A stretch of DNA of 64,000 bases from CAWKPF01 sp963851415. GTDB taxonomy: Bacteria > Acidobacteriota > Thermoanaerobaculia > Multivoradales > Multivoraceae. Below the pieces are notes generated by a model. The model made no database searches, was not told the DNA's origin, and saw nothing but the letters and a program-made list of their open reading frames with translations. The position numbers and the translations under genes were made by a program. Shown here one piece after another: positions 23,969-33,368 of the stretch (position 1 is its first letter; each line of letters begins with the position of its first letter). Where the stretch lies: the NCBI GenBank assembly GCA_963851415.1, contig CAWKPF010000002.1, forward strand, positions 1,054,001 through 1,118,000, given 5' to 3'.

Positions 23969-25324
23969 CTACCGTCTCCCACCCTCGGTCGCCGCCTTGG
24001 CCTCACGTTGCTGATCGCGCAGACGCTGCATCTGCTCGAACTGCTTGCTCAGTGCCTCGGGCACAGAGAAGGTCGGCATGTCGACCTGCTTGCTCTTGTC
24101 GACATAGCTGTAGTGCAGAAAGCCCACCATCATCTCGTCGGTCGTCTTCTCGCCGAACCGGACGTTGATGGTCGGATCGGGGTTCAGCGGATTGTCTGCC
24201 GAGTTGTCGAAGACAGCGTCGACCGCAATGCGGGTGCCCGCCGGAATCCGCTTCGGCTCTTTCGGGGTGTAGGTGAGCTGCCAATTGAAGTCGTAGTCGA
24301 CCACGTCGAGCAGGACCTCTTCTTGGCCATCCGGGTACTCCGCGGTAAACCGCATCTCCTTCCCCCGCAGATGCATGTGCGGCGTGTAGTTGAACAGTAG
24401 CGCTTCGTGCTCGGCCGTGAAGGAAGACGCGGACGTGTAGTTCGCCTCACCGGGCGGGATGTCGAGCACCGGGTCCACGATCCACATGGTGGCGATCACG
24501 TTCTCGGGCTTCTCTTCGTAGAAGGTCATCCCCACCGAGGTCTGGTCGATGCCGCCCGTACCCGGTCCGGGTGTCTTGTGGTAATGCATCTGAAAGAAGA
24601 CGGTACTGTTGGCCGGGAGCAACTTGCCGTAGCCCTCGGGATACACCATCGGCATCACGCCTGGGCCCCACCCGCTGACGAAGTCCAGGTCAACGGCTCC
24701 GGCTCCCTGGACGCTCGCGATCGTCGCGTCCGATGGCCCCAGATAGGTCAGATTGTGATGCACCGCCTCGGCGAACGTGGCGTGCACTTCCATCGACTTG
24801 ATCCAGCGATCCTCGTCGAGGTGGTTCTCGACCTGGACCCAGTGGTAGTGGTCTTCCATCTCGTCGGTGATCTCGAAGGGCTCCATGGTGAAAACGACGT
24901 CGGGCTCCCCCGTCTGCCAGCCGGTAGTGAAGGTCGGTGCTTCGGGTGTGTTCGACAGATCGCCGGCAGGGGCACCCGCCTCGACCCATTTGGCGAGGAG
25001 CTCGAGCTCCTCCTCACTGAGACGGGGGTCCTCGACGAACTCGCCGTGTTCCGGGCTGGCGAACCACGGCGGCATGATGCGTTCGTGAGTCGCACGCCGA
25101 ATCGACTTCGCCCAGGGTCGCGTCTCTTCGTAGGTCATCAGCGACATCGGAGCCGTCTGACCCGGACGATGACAGGTCACGCACTTGTCGAAGAGAAGCG
25201 GCGCCACATGCTCGGCCCACGTCACCGCAGTTTGATCGGTCGAGCTACTCGGAGCCGCCGCGAAAGCGGCAGCGGCAAGAAGAGCGAGCGAAGGGGTCAG
25301 ACACAGAATCTTCTTGAATGTCAT
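23969..25324 (-). CDS. Cytochrome c fused to copper type II monooxygenase-like domain
   Basis: 451 residues from ATG 25324 with a clean signal peptide (LCLTPSLALLAAAAFAAAP). A mono-haem c domain at ~25-110 has CVTCHRPG and a distal-side MPPWF region. The rest resembles PHM-type copper monooxygenases: VHHNLTY supplies the paired His, QMHYHKT another His, HMHLRGKEM the His-x-His of the second copper, and DEMMVGFLHYSY the Met ligand. Such enzymes hydroxylate with O2 and two coppers; the haem domain would supply electrons. It starts 5 nt after the partner gene at 25330, so the two form an operon. Confidence 0.75.
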   Translation of the reverse strand: MTFKKILCLTPSLALLAAAAFAAAPSSSTDQTAVTWAEHVAPLLFDKCVTCHRPGQTAPMSLMTYEETRPWAKSIRRATHERIMPPWFASPEHGEFVEDPRLSEEELELLAKWVEAGAPAGDLSNTPEAPTFTTGWQTGEPDVVFTMEPFEITDEMEDHYHWVQVENHLDEDRWIKSMEVHATFAEAVHHNLTYLGPSDATIASVQGAGAVDLDFVSGWGPGVMPMVYPEGYGKLLPANSTVFFQMHYHKTPGPGTGGIDQTSVGMTFYEEKPENVIATMWIVDPVLDIPPGEANYTSASSFTAEHEALLFNYTPHMHLRGKEMRFTAEYPDGQEEVLLDVVDYDFNWQLTYTPKEPKRIPAGTRIAVDAVFDNSADNPLNPDPTINVRFGEKTTDEMMVGFLHYSYVDKSKQVDMPTFSVPEALSKQFEQMQRLRDQQREAKAATEGGRR

Positions 25325-25329
25325 GGTCT

Positions 25330-26409
25330 CTACTTCTCCCCGTCGTATGTGTCGTACTCCGACTCGAGTAGTCGAGCACCTCTCAGAATGTTGCCCATCG
25401 CATAGTTGCCCTCGTGGCAGGCGTACTCGTAGACGCGACTGTCCTTGGCCTGCCACTCGTATTCACCTGCCCAGGGAGCAGTCCACGCCGTCGGATCGTC
25501 GACCCGAAAGTGATAGTGAAGATTCCCGTCTTCTGTGCGGGAGAACCGCTCGACCACGTGGAGATTCTCGTCGCCCCCATAGAGGCCTGTGTCTTCCCGG
25601 AAGTTCCGGCTCTCCACGACCAGCGTGTCGCCATCCCAGTACCCGATCGAATCGCCGAGCCACTTCCGGATCTTCTCGGGATCGTGCTCGGAGTCCAGAC
25701 GAACGATGCGAGCGTCGTGCACCATCTCGTTGAGGATCATCACATGATCCTCCGTCTGGAGGATGCGCAGGTAGTTGTTGTACAGGCTGGGCAACATCGG
25801 CGGCCCGCCACTGAATCCGAGGAGGCAGCGCTCGGCCAATGCCAGGTCTTCGGGATTGTCGAAGGGGCCGGGACCCTCATGGTCGAGCCACGACGCAGTG
25901 CCATCGTTGTCGTGCGTGAAGGAGCTGAAGTTATCAGCCATCTTGGCCATGCCCCGGGAAGTCATCGGCGGGCGCCGGCCGTTGGGCGGATCGTAGATGA
26001 TCGAGGTACGGAACCTGCCGTCCACCGTCACGGCTTCAGAGCCGGGATCGATCCAGAACGCGTTGTAGCCACCCACACCGCCCCCTCCGAACCGATTGTC
26101 ACCGTTTCCGCCCTTCTGGGGCGCCTCCCGATCGGCCTCCCCTCCCTTGCTCTCCTCGAGCTCTTGCCAGAACTCCGCACTGGTTGCCTCGAGCTCCTCC
26201 GCCTCTTCCGGCGTCAAATAGAGCTTGTCGCCATACTGCGGCGGCCGATCGACCGGAGTCACCGTGCCGGCGTCATAGACCCCGGAGAGGTCTGGCTTGC
26301 CGTTCGGCATGCGGTCGAGGGTCCCGTCTTCGGCCAATGCCGGAACTCCGACCAGGAGCAGCGAGCCGATCGGGAGCCAGGCAGCGGGGAGCGAGTTTCT
26401 CTTGCGCAC
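25330..26409 (-). CDS. Conserved secreted protein of unknown function
   Basis: 359 residues. Signal peptide LPIGSLLLVGVPALAED, then the start NGKPDLSGVYD and the conserved-looking blocks ERCLLGFSGGPPMLPSLYNN, QTEDHVMILNEMVHDARIV, IGYWDGDTLVVESRNF, LHVVERFSRTEDGNLHY and YEYACHEGNYAMGNIL. This family is common in Acidobacteriota and proteobacteria but has no activity I can name. It is upstream of the cytochrome/copper monooxygenase-like gene with a 5-nt gap, so a shared oxidative pathway is likely (inference). Confidence 0.75.
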   Translation of the reverse strand: MRKRNSLPAAWLPIGSLLLVGVPALAEDGTLDRMPNGKPDLSGVYDAGTVTPVDRPPQYGDKLYLTPEEAEELEATSAEFWQELEESKGGEADREAPQKGGNGDNRFGGGGVGGYNAFWIDPGSEAVTVDGRFRTSIIYDPPNGRRPPMTSRGMAKMADNFSSFTHDNDGTASWLDHEGPGPFDNPEDLALAERCLLGFSGGPPMLPSLYNNYLRILQTEDHVMILNEMVHDARIVRLDSEHDPEKIRKWLGDSIGYWDGDTLVVESRNFREDTGLYGGDENLHVVERFSRTEDGNLHYHFRVDDPTAWTAPWAGEYEWQAKDSRVYEYACHEGNYAMGNILRGARLLESEYDTYDGEK

Positions 26410-26539
26410 GGAGGGTCCTTTCCTGGGGTCTTGGCCCTGAGGGAGCTTGTCGCGTTGGGGGGGTGAGATCCTAGCATCACGAAGTCCCCATTCGCTCTCG
26501 CCCCGGCCCCGACGGCTCGACGGTCTAGAAACGCAGAGA

Positions 26540-26592
26540 GCCGCGAGCGGCCGAGCAAGAGACCCGAAGGGTCCCGCTTCTCCGCTCGCGGC
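26540..26592 (-). terminator. Strong terminator of the SulP operon
   Basis: GCCGCGAGCGG pairs perfectly with CCGCTCGCGGC (11 bp), with an inner GACCC-GAA-GGGTC stem. On the minus strand it is followed by a pyrimidine-rich stretch (CTCTCTGCGTTTCT), 24 nt after the SulP stop. This is the clearest rho-independent terminator in the window. Confidence 0.8.
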
Positions 26593-26615
26593 AACTCCTG
26601 CCGTCGTTCACCGCA

Positions 26616-28169
26616 TCAAGCGGCCACAACCGCCTTGCGAGCGCCATTGCGCTGGCGGAAGCGGGCTTGCAGTCCTTCCCAATCGACATACAGCTTTCCA
26701 CCGGTCAGCTCGTGCTGCTTTTCCCAGTTGGCGAGCAGATCGAGGCAGGCGTGGTCGATGTAGTCCAGCTCCTCGAGATGAACGTGGAGCTCGGTGTTGG
26801 CGGGCACCTGCTCGAGGCTCGACGCGAGGCGCGGCAAGCGAATCACGGTCGCGGAGCCACGCAGGAAGAAGTCCACGGACTCGCCTCCGTCTCGCTCGCG
26901 CATTTCCACCTCCAGGTGCGAGAAGGTATAGAGCAGCTTCGCCAGCGAGAGCACGATGCCGAGGACGACGCCACTCAGAAGATCCACCGCCACGATGGTG
27001 GCCACAGTGGCCAGGTAGATCGCCACCTCACCCTTGCCGTAGGTCGCCAGCTGTCGGATCGCGGCCACGTTGACGAGCTTGTAGCCCGTGAACACGAGTA
27101 CGGCGGCGAGTGCAGCCACTGGGATCTGCTGCAGCACGAAGGGAAGAGCGGCGACGAAGACCAGCAGCCAGATGCCGTGCATGAAGGCCGATGCACGCGT
27201 CTTGCCACCCGCTTCCACATTGGCGGAGCTGCGCACGATCACTCCTGTCATGGGCAACGCGCCGACCAGGCCACAGAGCATATTGCCGACTCCCTGAGCA
27301 GCGAGCTCCTTGTCATAGCGAGTCCGAGGACCGTCGTGCATCTTGTCCACCGCCGTCGCGCACAGCAGCGTCTCGGCACTGGCGACGAAGGCCAGGGCAA
27401 GGCCCGCGGTGAAGAGCGGCCAGCTCAGGGTCGAGAGAGCCTCCATGGTCGGCAGCTGTACCGCGTCCAGAAGATTGGTCGGCACCTCGACGCGGGCAAT
27501 GCCGACCCTGGTGGCTGCGGCCACGATGGTACCGACGACGACCGCCACCAGAGGAGCCGGGATCACCTTGAGCTTGCCGGGGGCGAGCGGGCGCCAGAGC
27601 ACGATCGCGAGAAGGGTGACGATTCCGATCATCGCGGCCTGAAAATGCACCGACCCGTCGGCTGGAACGATCCCCTTGAGGATGGCCTGCGGAATCGAGA
27701 TCAGGTTCTCGAGACCGCTGCCCCGAGGGGAGTCGTCCACCATGACGTGAAACTGGCTGGCGAAGATCAGCACGCCGATTCCTGCGAGCATTCCGTGAAT
27801 CACCGCCGGAGAGACCGCACGGAACCACTGGCCGGCTTTGAGCAGACCCGCGACCAGCTGGGCTGCACCCGCGATCATGACGATGATCCCGAGAGTCGCG
27901 AGGCCGTACTCGTTGACCAGCTCCCAGACGATGACACTGAGCCCAGCGGCAGGACCGCTGACCTGGAGCGGAGCTCCGGCGAGGAGGGCCACGACCAGCC
28001 CACCGATGATGCCGGTGATGAGGCCGGCCGCCGGAGGCACGCCGGAAGCGATGGCAATGCCCATGCACAACGGGAGGGCGACGAGAAACACGACGATCGA
28101 CGCAAGCAGATCGTTGCGCCAGTATCGGCGCACGGAGTTCATTTCTTCAGAAAGCGAGGGTGCGGACAT
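26616..28169 (-). CDS. SulP family anion transporter with STAS domain
   Basis: 517 residues from ATG 28169 with AGAGGAG upstream. There are ten to twelve membrane helices; the N-terminal signature is LLASIVVFLVALPLCMGIAI with SGVPPAAGLITGIIGG. A C-terminal STAS domain follows (VIRLPRLASSLEQVP, LHVHLEELDYIDHACLDLL). It carries inorganic anions with cation symport. The carbonic anhydrase gene 34 nt upstream on the same strand points to bicarbonate (BicA-like) rather than sulfate, which is inference from context. Confidence 0.92.
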   Translation of the reverse strand: MSAPSLSEEMNSVRRYWRNDLLASIVVFLVALPLCMGIAIASGVPPAAGLITGIIGGLVVALLAGAPLQVSGPAAGLSVIVWELVNEYGLATLGIIVMIAGAAQLVAGLLKAGQWFRAVSPAVIHGMLAGIGVLIFASQFHVMVDDSPRGSGLENLISIPQAILKGIVPADGSVHFQAAMIGIVTLLAIVLWRPLAPGKLKVIPAPLVAVVVGTIVAAATRVGIARVEVPTNLLDAVQLPTMEALSTLSWPLFTAGLALAFVASAETLLCATAVDKMHDGPRTRYDKELAAQGVGNMLCGLVGALPMTGVIVRSSANVEAGGKTRASAFMHGIWLLVFVAALPFVLQQIPVAALAAVLVFTGYKLVNVAAIRQLATYGKGEVAIYLATVATIVAVDLLSGVVLGIVLSLAKLLYTFSHLEVEMRERDGGESVDFFLRGSATVIRLPRLASSLEQVPANTELHVHLEELDYIDHACLDLLANWEKQHELTGGKLYVDWEGLQARFRQRNGARKAVVAA

Positions 28170-28203
28170 CGGACCAATCTCCTCTTGGATAGAACGCAGT
28201 TGT

Positions 28204-28824
28204 TCAACCGGTTGCGGCGGCGCTCTGTGCGGCCGGCGCAATCGATTCGAATTTGTGGTTGTCGGAGTCGAACTCGAAGATCTCTCCACTCTCGAAGTGG
28301 TAGACCCAGCCGTGCAGCTCGAGCGCGCCCGAGGCCACTGCGTCGGCGACGAAAGGCAGGGCGCGGAGGTTGTCCAGTTGGCGGAGGACGTTGAACTCCA
28401 CAGCTCTGGTCAAGCGGTCCTCACCAGAATCCTCGAGCTCGGGCAGCTCCGGTCCGGACTCGTCGAGCCAGGCGGCCACGTAGGGCAGCTCACTCAACGA
28501 CTCGGGAGCGAGCGCTGCCGCTACGGCGCCACAGTGACTGTGACCGCAGACGACGATGTGCTTCACGCCCAAAGCCTTGACGCCATACTCCAGAGTGGCA
28601 GCGACCCCGCTCGCCTGGCGGGTCGGCACCAGATTCCCGGCGTTGCGGATGACGAACAGCTCGCCGGGAAGCGTCTGCGTGATCAGCGCGGGATCGATGC
28701 GCGAATCCGAGCAGGTGATGAAGAGGACCTCGGGCTGCTGTCCGTTCTTCAGATTCTGGAACAGCTCCGAGTGTTCCGGAAAGGACGCGGTGCGGAAGTT
28801 CTCGTAACCAGTGCGAATCTTCAT
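28204..28824 (-). CDS. Beta-class carbonic anhydrase
   Basis: 206 residues from ATG 28824 (AGAAGGAG upstream). Zinc ligands: Cys in FITCSDSRIDPALI with the catalytic Asp-Arg pair, and His and Cys in VVCGHSHCGAVAAAL. Other family blocks are GELFVIRNAGNLVP and ATLEYGVKALGVKHI. It interconverts CO2 and bicarbonate in the cytoplasm. It is first in an operon with the SulP transporter, suggesting bicarbonate uptake for anaplerosis or pH balance. Confidence 0.95.
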   Translation of the reverse strand: MKIRTGYENFRTASFPEHSELFQNLKNGQQPEVLFITCSDSRIDPALITQTLPGELFVIRNAGNLVPTRQASGVAATLEYGVKALGVKHIVVCGHSHCGAVAAALAPESLSELPYVAAWLDESGPELPELEDSGEDRLTRAVEFNVLRQLDNLRALPFVADAVASGALELHGWVYHFESGEIFEFDSDNHKFESIAPAAQSAAATG

Positions 28825-28926
28825 GGGTGACTCCTTCTGTGCCCGTCTCTGCAAGAGAGGGGCGGTTGCGGACATTGACGTGAGAACCGGGGTCGGAAGG
28901 CGTTCGAAGGGGACCGGTATCGGGGG

Positions 28927-29229
28927 TCAGGCGGCGCCCTGCAGGTCTTTGCCGGCGCCGAAGGTGTCGACGAGGTCCCCCACGGTGCGGTGGGACTCGA
29001 GCGGGTGGTGAAGGCGTTTCCCTCGACGCAGCGTGTAGAGGTTGCGACGCCCCTCTCGTCGGCGAACGACCAGCCCGGCTTCGGACAGCTCGGTCACGAT
29101 GCGTTGGACCGCGCGCTCCGTAAGGCCGACGTGCTCGGCCAGATCGCGGATCCTCAGTTCCTGGTCCTGGCCGAGGGCGATCAGGACCAGGCCGTAGTTC
29201 GAAAGGCAGCTCCAGCGAAATTCATCCAT
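28927..29229 (-). CDS. Small winged-helix (MarR-like) regulator
   Basis: 100 residues. The winged helix is LRIRDLAEHVGLTERAVQRI with VTELSEAGLVVRRREGRRNL and YTLRRGK. The N-terminal FRWSCLSNYGLVLIALGQD forms the first helix of the domain. It lacks the dimerisation helices of full MarR proteins. It lies 102 nt upstream of the carbonic anhydrase gene on the same strand and may control it. An inverted repeat sits in its AT-rich upstream region. Confidence 0.77.
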   Translation of the reverse strand: MDEFRWSCLSNYGLVLIALGQDQELRIRDLAEHVGLTERAVQRIVTELSEAGLVVRRREGRRNLYTLRRGKRLHHPLESHRTVGDLVDTFGAGKDLQGAA

Positions 29230-29286
29230 CTCGAGTTCTCCAGGGCTCAGTTATCCCTGTCCTGAAAAGCTTCTCACGAGATAGAA

Positions 29287-29308
29287 ATCATGTCAACCAT
29301 TTCATGAT
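29287..29308. promoter_or_regulatory. AT-rich inverted repeat between regulator and kinase
   Basis: ATCATG-N10-CATGAT. It overlaps a minus-strand TTGACA (29296-29291) that could be the -35 of the regulator gene; no matching -10 is convincing. It may be an operator for the divergent regulator/kinase pair. Confidence 0.35.
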
Positions 29309-29413
29309 TAATTTCACAAGAAAGTGGATCGAACCGATCGCGCGGCAGCCCGCTACAATCCCCCCGTCCCGGCCACGCCCGGCTCCTGCCATTTGCCCAA
29401 AGGATCCCCCGTC

Positions 29414-32149
29414 ATGACCATGATCGGAAACACCCTCTCTCACTACCGAGTGACCGCGAAGCTGGGTGAAGGGGGCATGGGTGAGGTCTACCGTGCCGAG
29501 GATTCGCGACTCGGGCGTGACGTTGCCCTAAAGGTCTTGCCCGAGAATCTGGCCAGCGACCCCGATCGTCTGGCTCGTTTCAGTCGGGAAGCGAGGATGC
29601 TCGCTTCTCTGAGTCACGGAAATATCGCCTCGATCTACGATCTCGTCGAAGCCGACGGGCGCCAGCTCCTGGTCATGGAGGTCGCCGAGGGCGAGACCCT
29701 GGCGGAGGCCCTGGAGCGCGGCCCGATCCCGCTGGATACGGCCTGTCGGATCGCCGTGCAGATTGCCGAGGCGCTCGAAGCGGCCCACGAAAAAGGCATC
29801 GTGCATCGTGACTTGAAGCCGGCCAACATCAAGGTCGGTCCTCAGGGTCACGTCAAGGTCCTGGACTTCGGCCTGGCCAAAGCCCTCGACCAGGACCCCG
29901 TGGTCTCCGATGCGCCATCCCCGAGTGTCATCCAGAACTCTCCCACTCTCACTCAACAGCAGGTCACGCAGATGGGCGTGCTGCTCGGCACCGCCCCCTA
30001 TATGAGCCCGGAGCAGGCTCGTGCCCAGCGAGTCGACCGACGTGCGGACATCTGGGCGTTCGGATGTGTCCTGAGCGAGATGCTGACCGGCCAGCGTCTG
30101 TTCTCCGGACAGTCGGCGACCGACATTCTGGGTGCGATCGTGCATTCGGAGCCCAACCTCGACTCGCTGCCCCCGGAGGTACCGCCGCGTCTGCGACGCC
30201 TCATACAGCAGTGCCTGCGCAAGGACGCCAATCGCCGGCTGCAATCGATCGGGGACGCGCGAGTCGCACTGCAGGACTACCTCGAGGACCCGTCCAGTGC
30301 GGCACTGCCGGCGACCGGGGCGACGACGACCGAGCCCGACTGGAAGAGATGGCTGCCCTGGGCTGCCGCCGCAGTTCTCGGCGCGGCCCTGGCGCTCACA
30401 CTACTGGCGAGGCGCCCCACGGACACACTGGCACCTGCACTCCGCCTCGAGGTGCGTATGGGGGACCGGAGCTTCGATCGATCCCTGGGCTCTTCGGTCG
30501 TCCTTTCTCGCCAGGGCACTCACATCGCCTTCGTCACTGGCAACGGCAACGAATCCGCAGTCCAGGTACGCGCCTTGAGCGAAGAATCGGCTACCACACT
30601 GGTCAACGGTCAAGGGTCCCGCTCTGTGTACCACCCGTTCTTCTCTGACGACGGAAAGTGGGTCGGATTCGCCACCGCGAGCGAGCTCAAGAAGGTCTCG
30701 GTCACCGGTGGAAGCGAGGTACACATCGTCGACGTCGACAGGAGCCGTGGCGCGTCCTGGGGCGCCGACGACACCATCGTCTACGCCCCGAGTACCACCA
30801 GCCCTCTGATGCGGGTCTCCGCCGCCGGAGGGGAGCCCGCAACCCTGACGGCCCTGGAAGGCGAAGAAGTCTCCCACCGATGGCCCCAGGTGCTGCCGGG
30901 AGGCCGTGCCGTCCTCTTTACCTCCCACAATCGATCGACCGGCTTCGAGGGCGCTCAGGTCGAGGTGCTCGAGGTCACCAGCGGAGTCCGCACCGTGCTG
31001 CAACGCGGCGGCTACTACGCGCGCTACGTGCAGAGCGGACACATCCTGTTCGTCGATCGAAGCACGCTCTTTGCCCTGCCCTTCGATCTCGAGACTTTGA
31101 CGACCACGGGAACACCGGTCCCGGTCTTGAACGAGATTTCGGGAGGCATCGGCGACGGCACGGGTCAGTACGACGTGGCCGAGAACGGAATCCTGGTCTA
31201 TCTCAGCGGCAGTGAAGAGGCCGACATCGACCACCTGGTGTGGGCCGATCGTCGGGGCGCCCTGTCGGAGTTGTGGGAAGCTCCAGGGAGCTTTGGCACG
31301 CCGCGTCTCTCGCCCGACGGCAGCCGCCTCTCCCTGGCCTCGAAGCGGGACGAAGACTGGGACGTCTGGGTGTTCGATCTCGAACGCAAGGTCGAGACCC
31401 GAATCACCTTCGCGCAGGGCTACGACGCCGATCAGGTGTGGTCTCCCGATGGGGCGTGGATCGTCTTCGCCTCAGACCGCGGAGGAAAGGGCAATACCCG
31501 GATCTTCCGCAAGCGAGCCGACGGCGCTGGCGAGGCCGAGCTCATCGAAGTGGAGCTCGACTCCTCCGTCAGTTGGTACCCGCAGTACTGGAGCGGCAAT
31601 GACCTGCTCGTCCAGTCTTCGAACGGAGACCTGTGGACGGTGGATCTCGGCTCTGCTCCGCCCACTGCGGCGCCCATCGCGGCGACGGGATTCCTCGAGC
31701 AGTTTCCGGCCATGTCGCCCAACGATCGCTACCTGGCCTTCGGTTCCACGGAGTCCGGACGCTTCGAGGTCTACGTGATCGACCGCGGCGAGCGGGGCGG
31801 CAAATGGAAGATCTCCAACGACGGAGGCAACCAGCCCCTGTGGTCGGCCGACGGTCGGCAGCTGTTCTACCGCACCGACGACGGGATCATGGCAGTAGCG
31901 GTCGACACGACGGGCCCGAGCTTCCGCTTCGACCAGGCGCAACCACTGTTCGAGGCCGAGCTCTCGGGAGGTATCCAGGGGCGGACCGCCGCGGGGTTCG
32001 TCTTCCCGGACTACGACGTCGAGGGCAACGGCGAGCGCTTCGTGATGCTCCGCGGCATCGCCTCCGAGTCGCAAGAAGAGGGCTGGATTCGGCTCTACAC
32101 CAACTGGTTCTCCGAGCTCGAACGCCTCGCGCCACCCAGCCGTCGCTGA
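29414..32149 (+). CDS. Hanks-type Ser/Thr protein kinase with TolB/WD40-like sensor domain
   Basis: 911 residues from ATG 29414 (AAAGGA 10 nt upstream; ATG 29420 also possible). The kinase domain spans ~9-275: LGEGGMGEVYRAED, VALKVLPE, catalytic loop GIVHRDLKPANIKV, DFGLAKA, then GTAPYMSPEQARAQ and DIWAFGCVLSEMLTGQRLF. One membrane helix lies near 315 (WAAAAVLGAALALTLLA). The extracytoplasmic part is a TolB-like propeller with SPDGSRLSLASKRDEDWDVW, WSPDGAWIVFASDRGGKG and LWSADGRQLFYRT. It senses something outside the inner membrane and phosphorylates cytoplasmic targets. It is a paralogue of the gene at 60158-62890. Confidence 0.93.
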   Translation: MTMIGNTLSHYRVTAKLGEGGMGEVYRAEDSRLGRDVALKVLPENLASDPDRLARFSREARMLASLSHGNIASIYDLVEADGRQLLVMEVAEGETLAEALERGPIPLDTACRIAVQIAEALEAAHEKGIVHRDLKPANIKVGPQGHVKVLDFGLAKALDQDPVVSDAPSPSVIQNSPTLTQQQVTQMGVLLGTAPYMSPEQARAQRVDRRADIWAFGCVLSEMLTGQRLFSGQSATDILGAIVHSEPNLDSLPPEVPPRLRRLIQQCLRKDANRRLQSIGDARVALQDYLEDPSSAALPATGATTTEPDWKRWLPWAAAAVLGAALALTLLARRPTDTLAPALRLEVRMGDRSFDRSLGSSVVLSRQGTHIAFVTGNGNESAVQVRALSEESATTLVNGQGSRSVYHPFFSDDGKWVGFATASELKKVSVTGGSEVHIVDVDRSRGASWGADDTIVYAPSTTSPLMRVSAAGGEPATLTALEGEEVSHRWPQVLPGGRAVLFTSHNRSTGFEGAQVEVLEVTSGVRTVLQRGGYYARYVQSGHILFVDRSTLFALPFDLETLTTTGTPVPVLNEISGGIGDGTGQYDVAENGILVYLSGSEEADIDHLVWADRRGALSELWEAPGSFGTPRLSPDGSRLSLASKRDEDWDVWVFDLERKVETRITFAQGYDADQVWSPDGAWIVFASDRGGKGNTRIFRKRADGAGEAELIEVELDSSVSWYPQYWSGNDLLVQSSNGDLWTVDLGSAPPTAAPIAATGFLEQFPAMSPNDRYLAFGSTESGRFEVYVIDRGERGGKWKISNDGGNQPLWSADGRQLFYRTDDGIMAVAVDTTGPSFRFDQAQPLFEAELSGGIQGRTAAGFVFPDYDVEGNGERFVMLRGIASESQEEGWIRLYTNWFSELERLAPPSRR

Positions 32150-32188
32150 ACTGGATCTCGCCCCGCTCCCTGAGTAGAGTGTTCCATC

Positions 32189-33349
32189 ATGCACTCTCAG
32201 CTGACCCCGTACCTCGACGGCCTGCGCGGCGCAGAGCTGGAGAGGCTCCATGGCAAGAGCCTCTTCCTCACTCAGGAATGGTCGAGTGGTGAGCTCGAAG
32301 CCCTGTGCCGCGTGGCGGAGACCTTCGAAGCCTTCGACCGAGCCGGGATCTCGACCCCGCTCTTCCCGAACCAGCTCTGCTACGCCCTCTTTTTCGACAG
32401 CTCGACGAGGACGAAGTCGGCGTGGGCCGGCGCCTCGGCGCGACTCGGCTCCCACCCGGTCATCGTCGACGGCTCGACCACCCAGGTGAGCCACGGCGAG
32501 ACCGCCGAGGAAACGGGGGCAATGCTGGGGATGAACGCTCATGCCCTGGGCATCCGTCACGACCTCATCCTCGGCGAAGGCAACCGCTTCATGCGTGACG
32601 CGGCGCGAGGGATCGACACCTATCTCGAGGCCACCGCGGATCCGCGCAAGGTGCCGATCGTCAACCTGCAGTGCGACATCGACCACCCCACGCAGTCCCT
32701 CGCAGACCTGTGCTGGCTCCGGGAGCGATTTCCGGACGGTCTGGCGGGCAAGAGGATCGCGGTGAGCTGGGCCTACTCTCCCAGCTACGCCAAGCCGCTT
32801 TCGGTCCCCCAGGGACTCATCACGCTGCTCACGCGATTCGGTATGCACGTCCGACTCGCCCATCCCGACGGCTACGGACTGATGCCCGAGTGTCTCGACG
32901 CCGCAAGCCGCAACGCCGAGGCCGCGGGCGGTAGCTTCGCAGTCGCTGCGGAGATGGACGAAGCCTTCGCCGATGCCGACATCGTGTACCCGAAGAGCTG
33001 GGGGCCGTACGACCTGATGCTCGAGCGCGTCGAAGCGAATCGAGCCAGAGATCAGAGACGCATGGAGACGATCGAGCGTCGGGCGCTCGAGCGCAACCGA
33101 CAACACACCGACTGGATCTGCGACGAGCGACGGATGGGACTCACCCGCAACGGTGAAGCGCTCTACCTGCACTGCCTCCCGGCAGACATCGGCGCCGAGG
33201 TGAGCGCAGCGGTGATGGACCGCGCCCGGGTCGATCTGGCTCGGGAAGCGAACAAGAAGGTCTACGTCGTCATGGCGCTGCTCGCGGTGGCCAAGGAGCG
33301 AGCGCTGGCGCAGCGCCTGGGGACGTGGCTCGATTCCTGGCAGCGCTGA
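32189..33349 (+). CDS. ygeW: Knotted carbamoyltransferase YgeW
   Basis: 386 residues with the aspartate/ornithine carbamoyltransferase fold. Carbamoyl-phosphate loop FFDSSTRTKSAWAGASARLG, then NLQCDIDHPTQSLADLCWL and LHCLPADIGAEV. Family members bind a carbamoylated substrate through the HCLP loop. YgeW of E. coli is a knotted member tied to purine catabolism and thought to act on a carbamoyl-2,3-diaminopropionate type compound; I infer the same here from the neighbours YgeY, SsnA, HyuA and xanthine dehydrogenase. It is 20 nt upstream of ygeY on the same strand. Confidence 0.87.
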   Translation: MHSQLTPYLDGLRGAELERLHGKSLFLTQEWSSGELEALCRVAETFEAFDRAGISTPLFPNQLCYALFFDSSTRTKSAWAGASARLGSHPVIVDGSTTQVSHGETAEETGAMLGMNAHALGIRHDLILGEGNRFMRDAARGIDTYLEATADPRKVPIVNLQCDIDHPTQSLADLCWLRERFPDGLAGKRIAVSWAYSPSYAKPLSVPQGLITLLTRFGMHVRLAHPDGYGLMPECLDAASRNAEAAGGSFAVAAEMDEAFADADIVYPKSWGPYDLMLERVEANRARDQRRMETIERRALERNRQHTDWICDERRMGLTRNGEALYLHCLPADIGAEVSAAVMDRARVDLAREANKKVYVVMALLAVAKERALAQRLGTWLDSWQR

Positions 33350-33368
33350 GAGAAAAGGAGCAGTGGAC

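Noticed and set aside
26667..28394. Long plus-strand frame of 575 codons over the SulP gene
   Set aside because: Rich in His, Asp and Arg with no hydrophobic pattern; antisense to a clear SulP protein.
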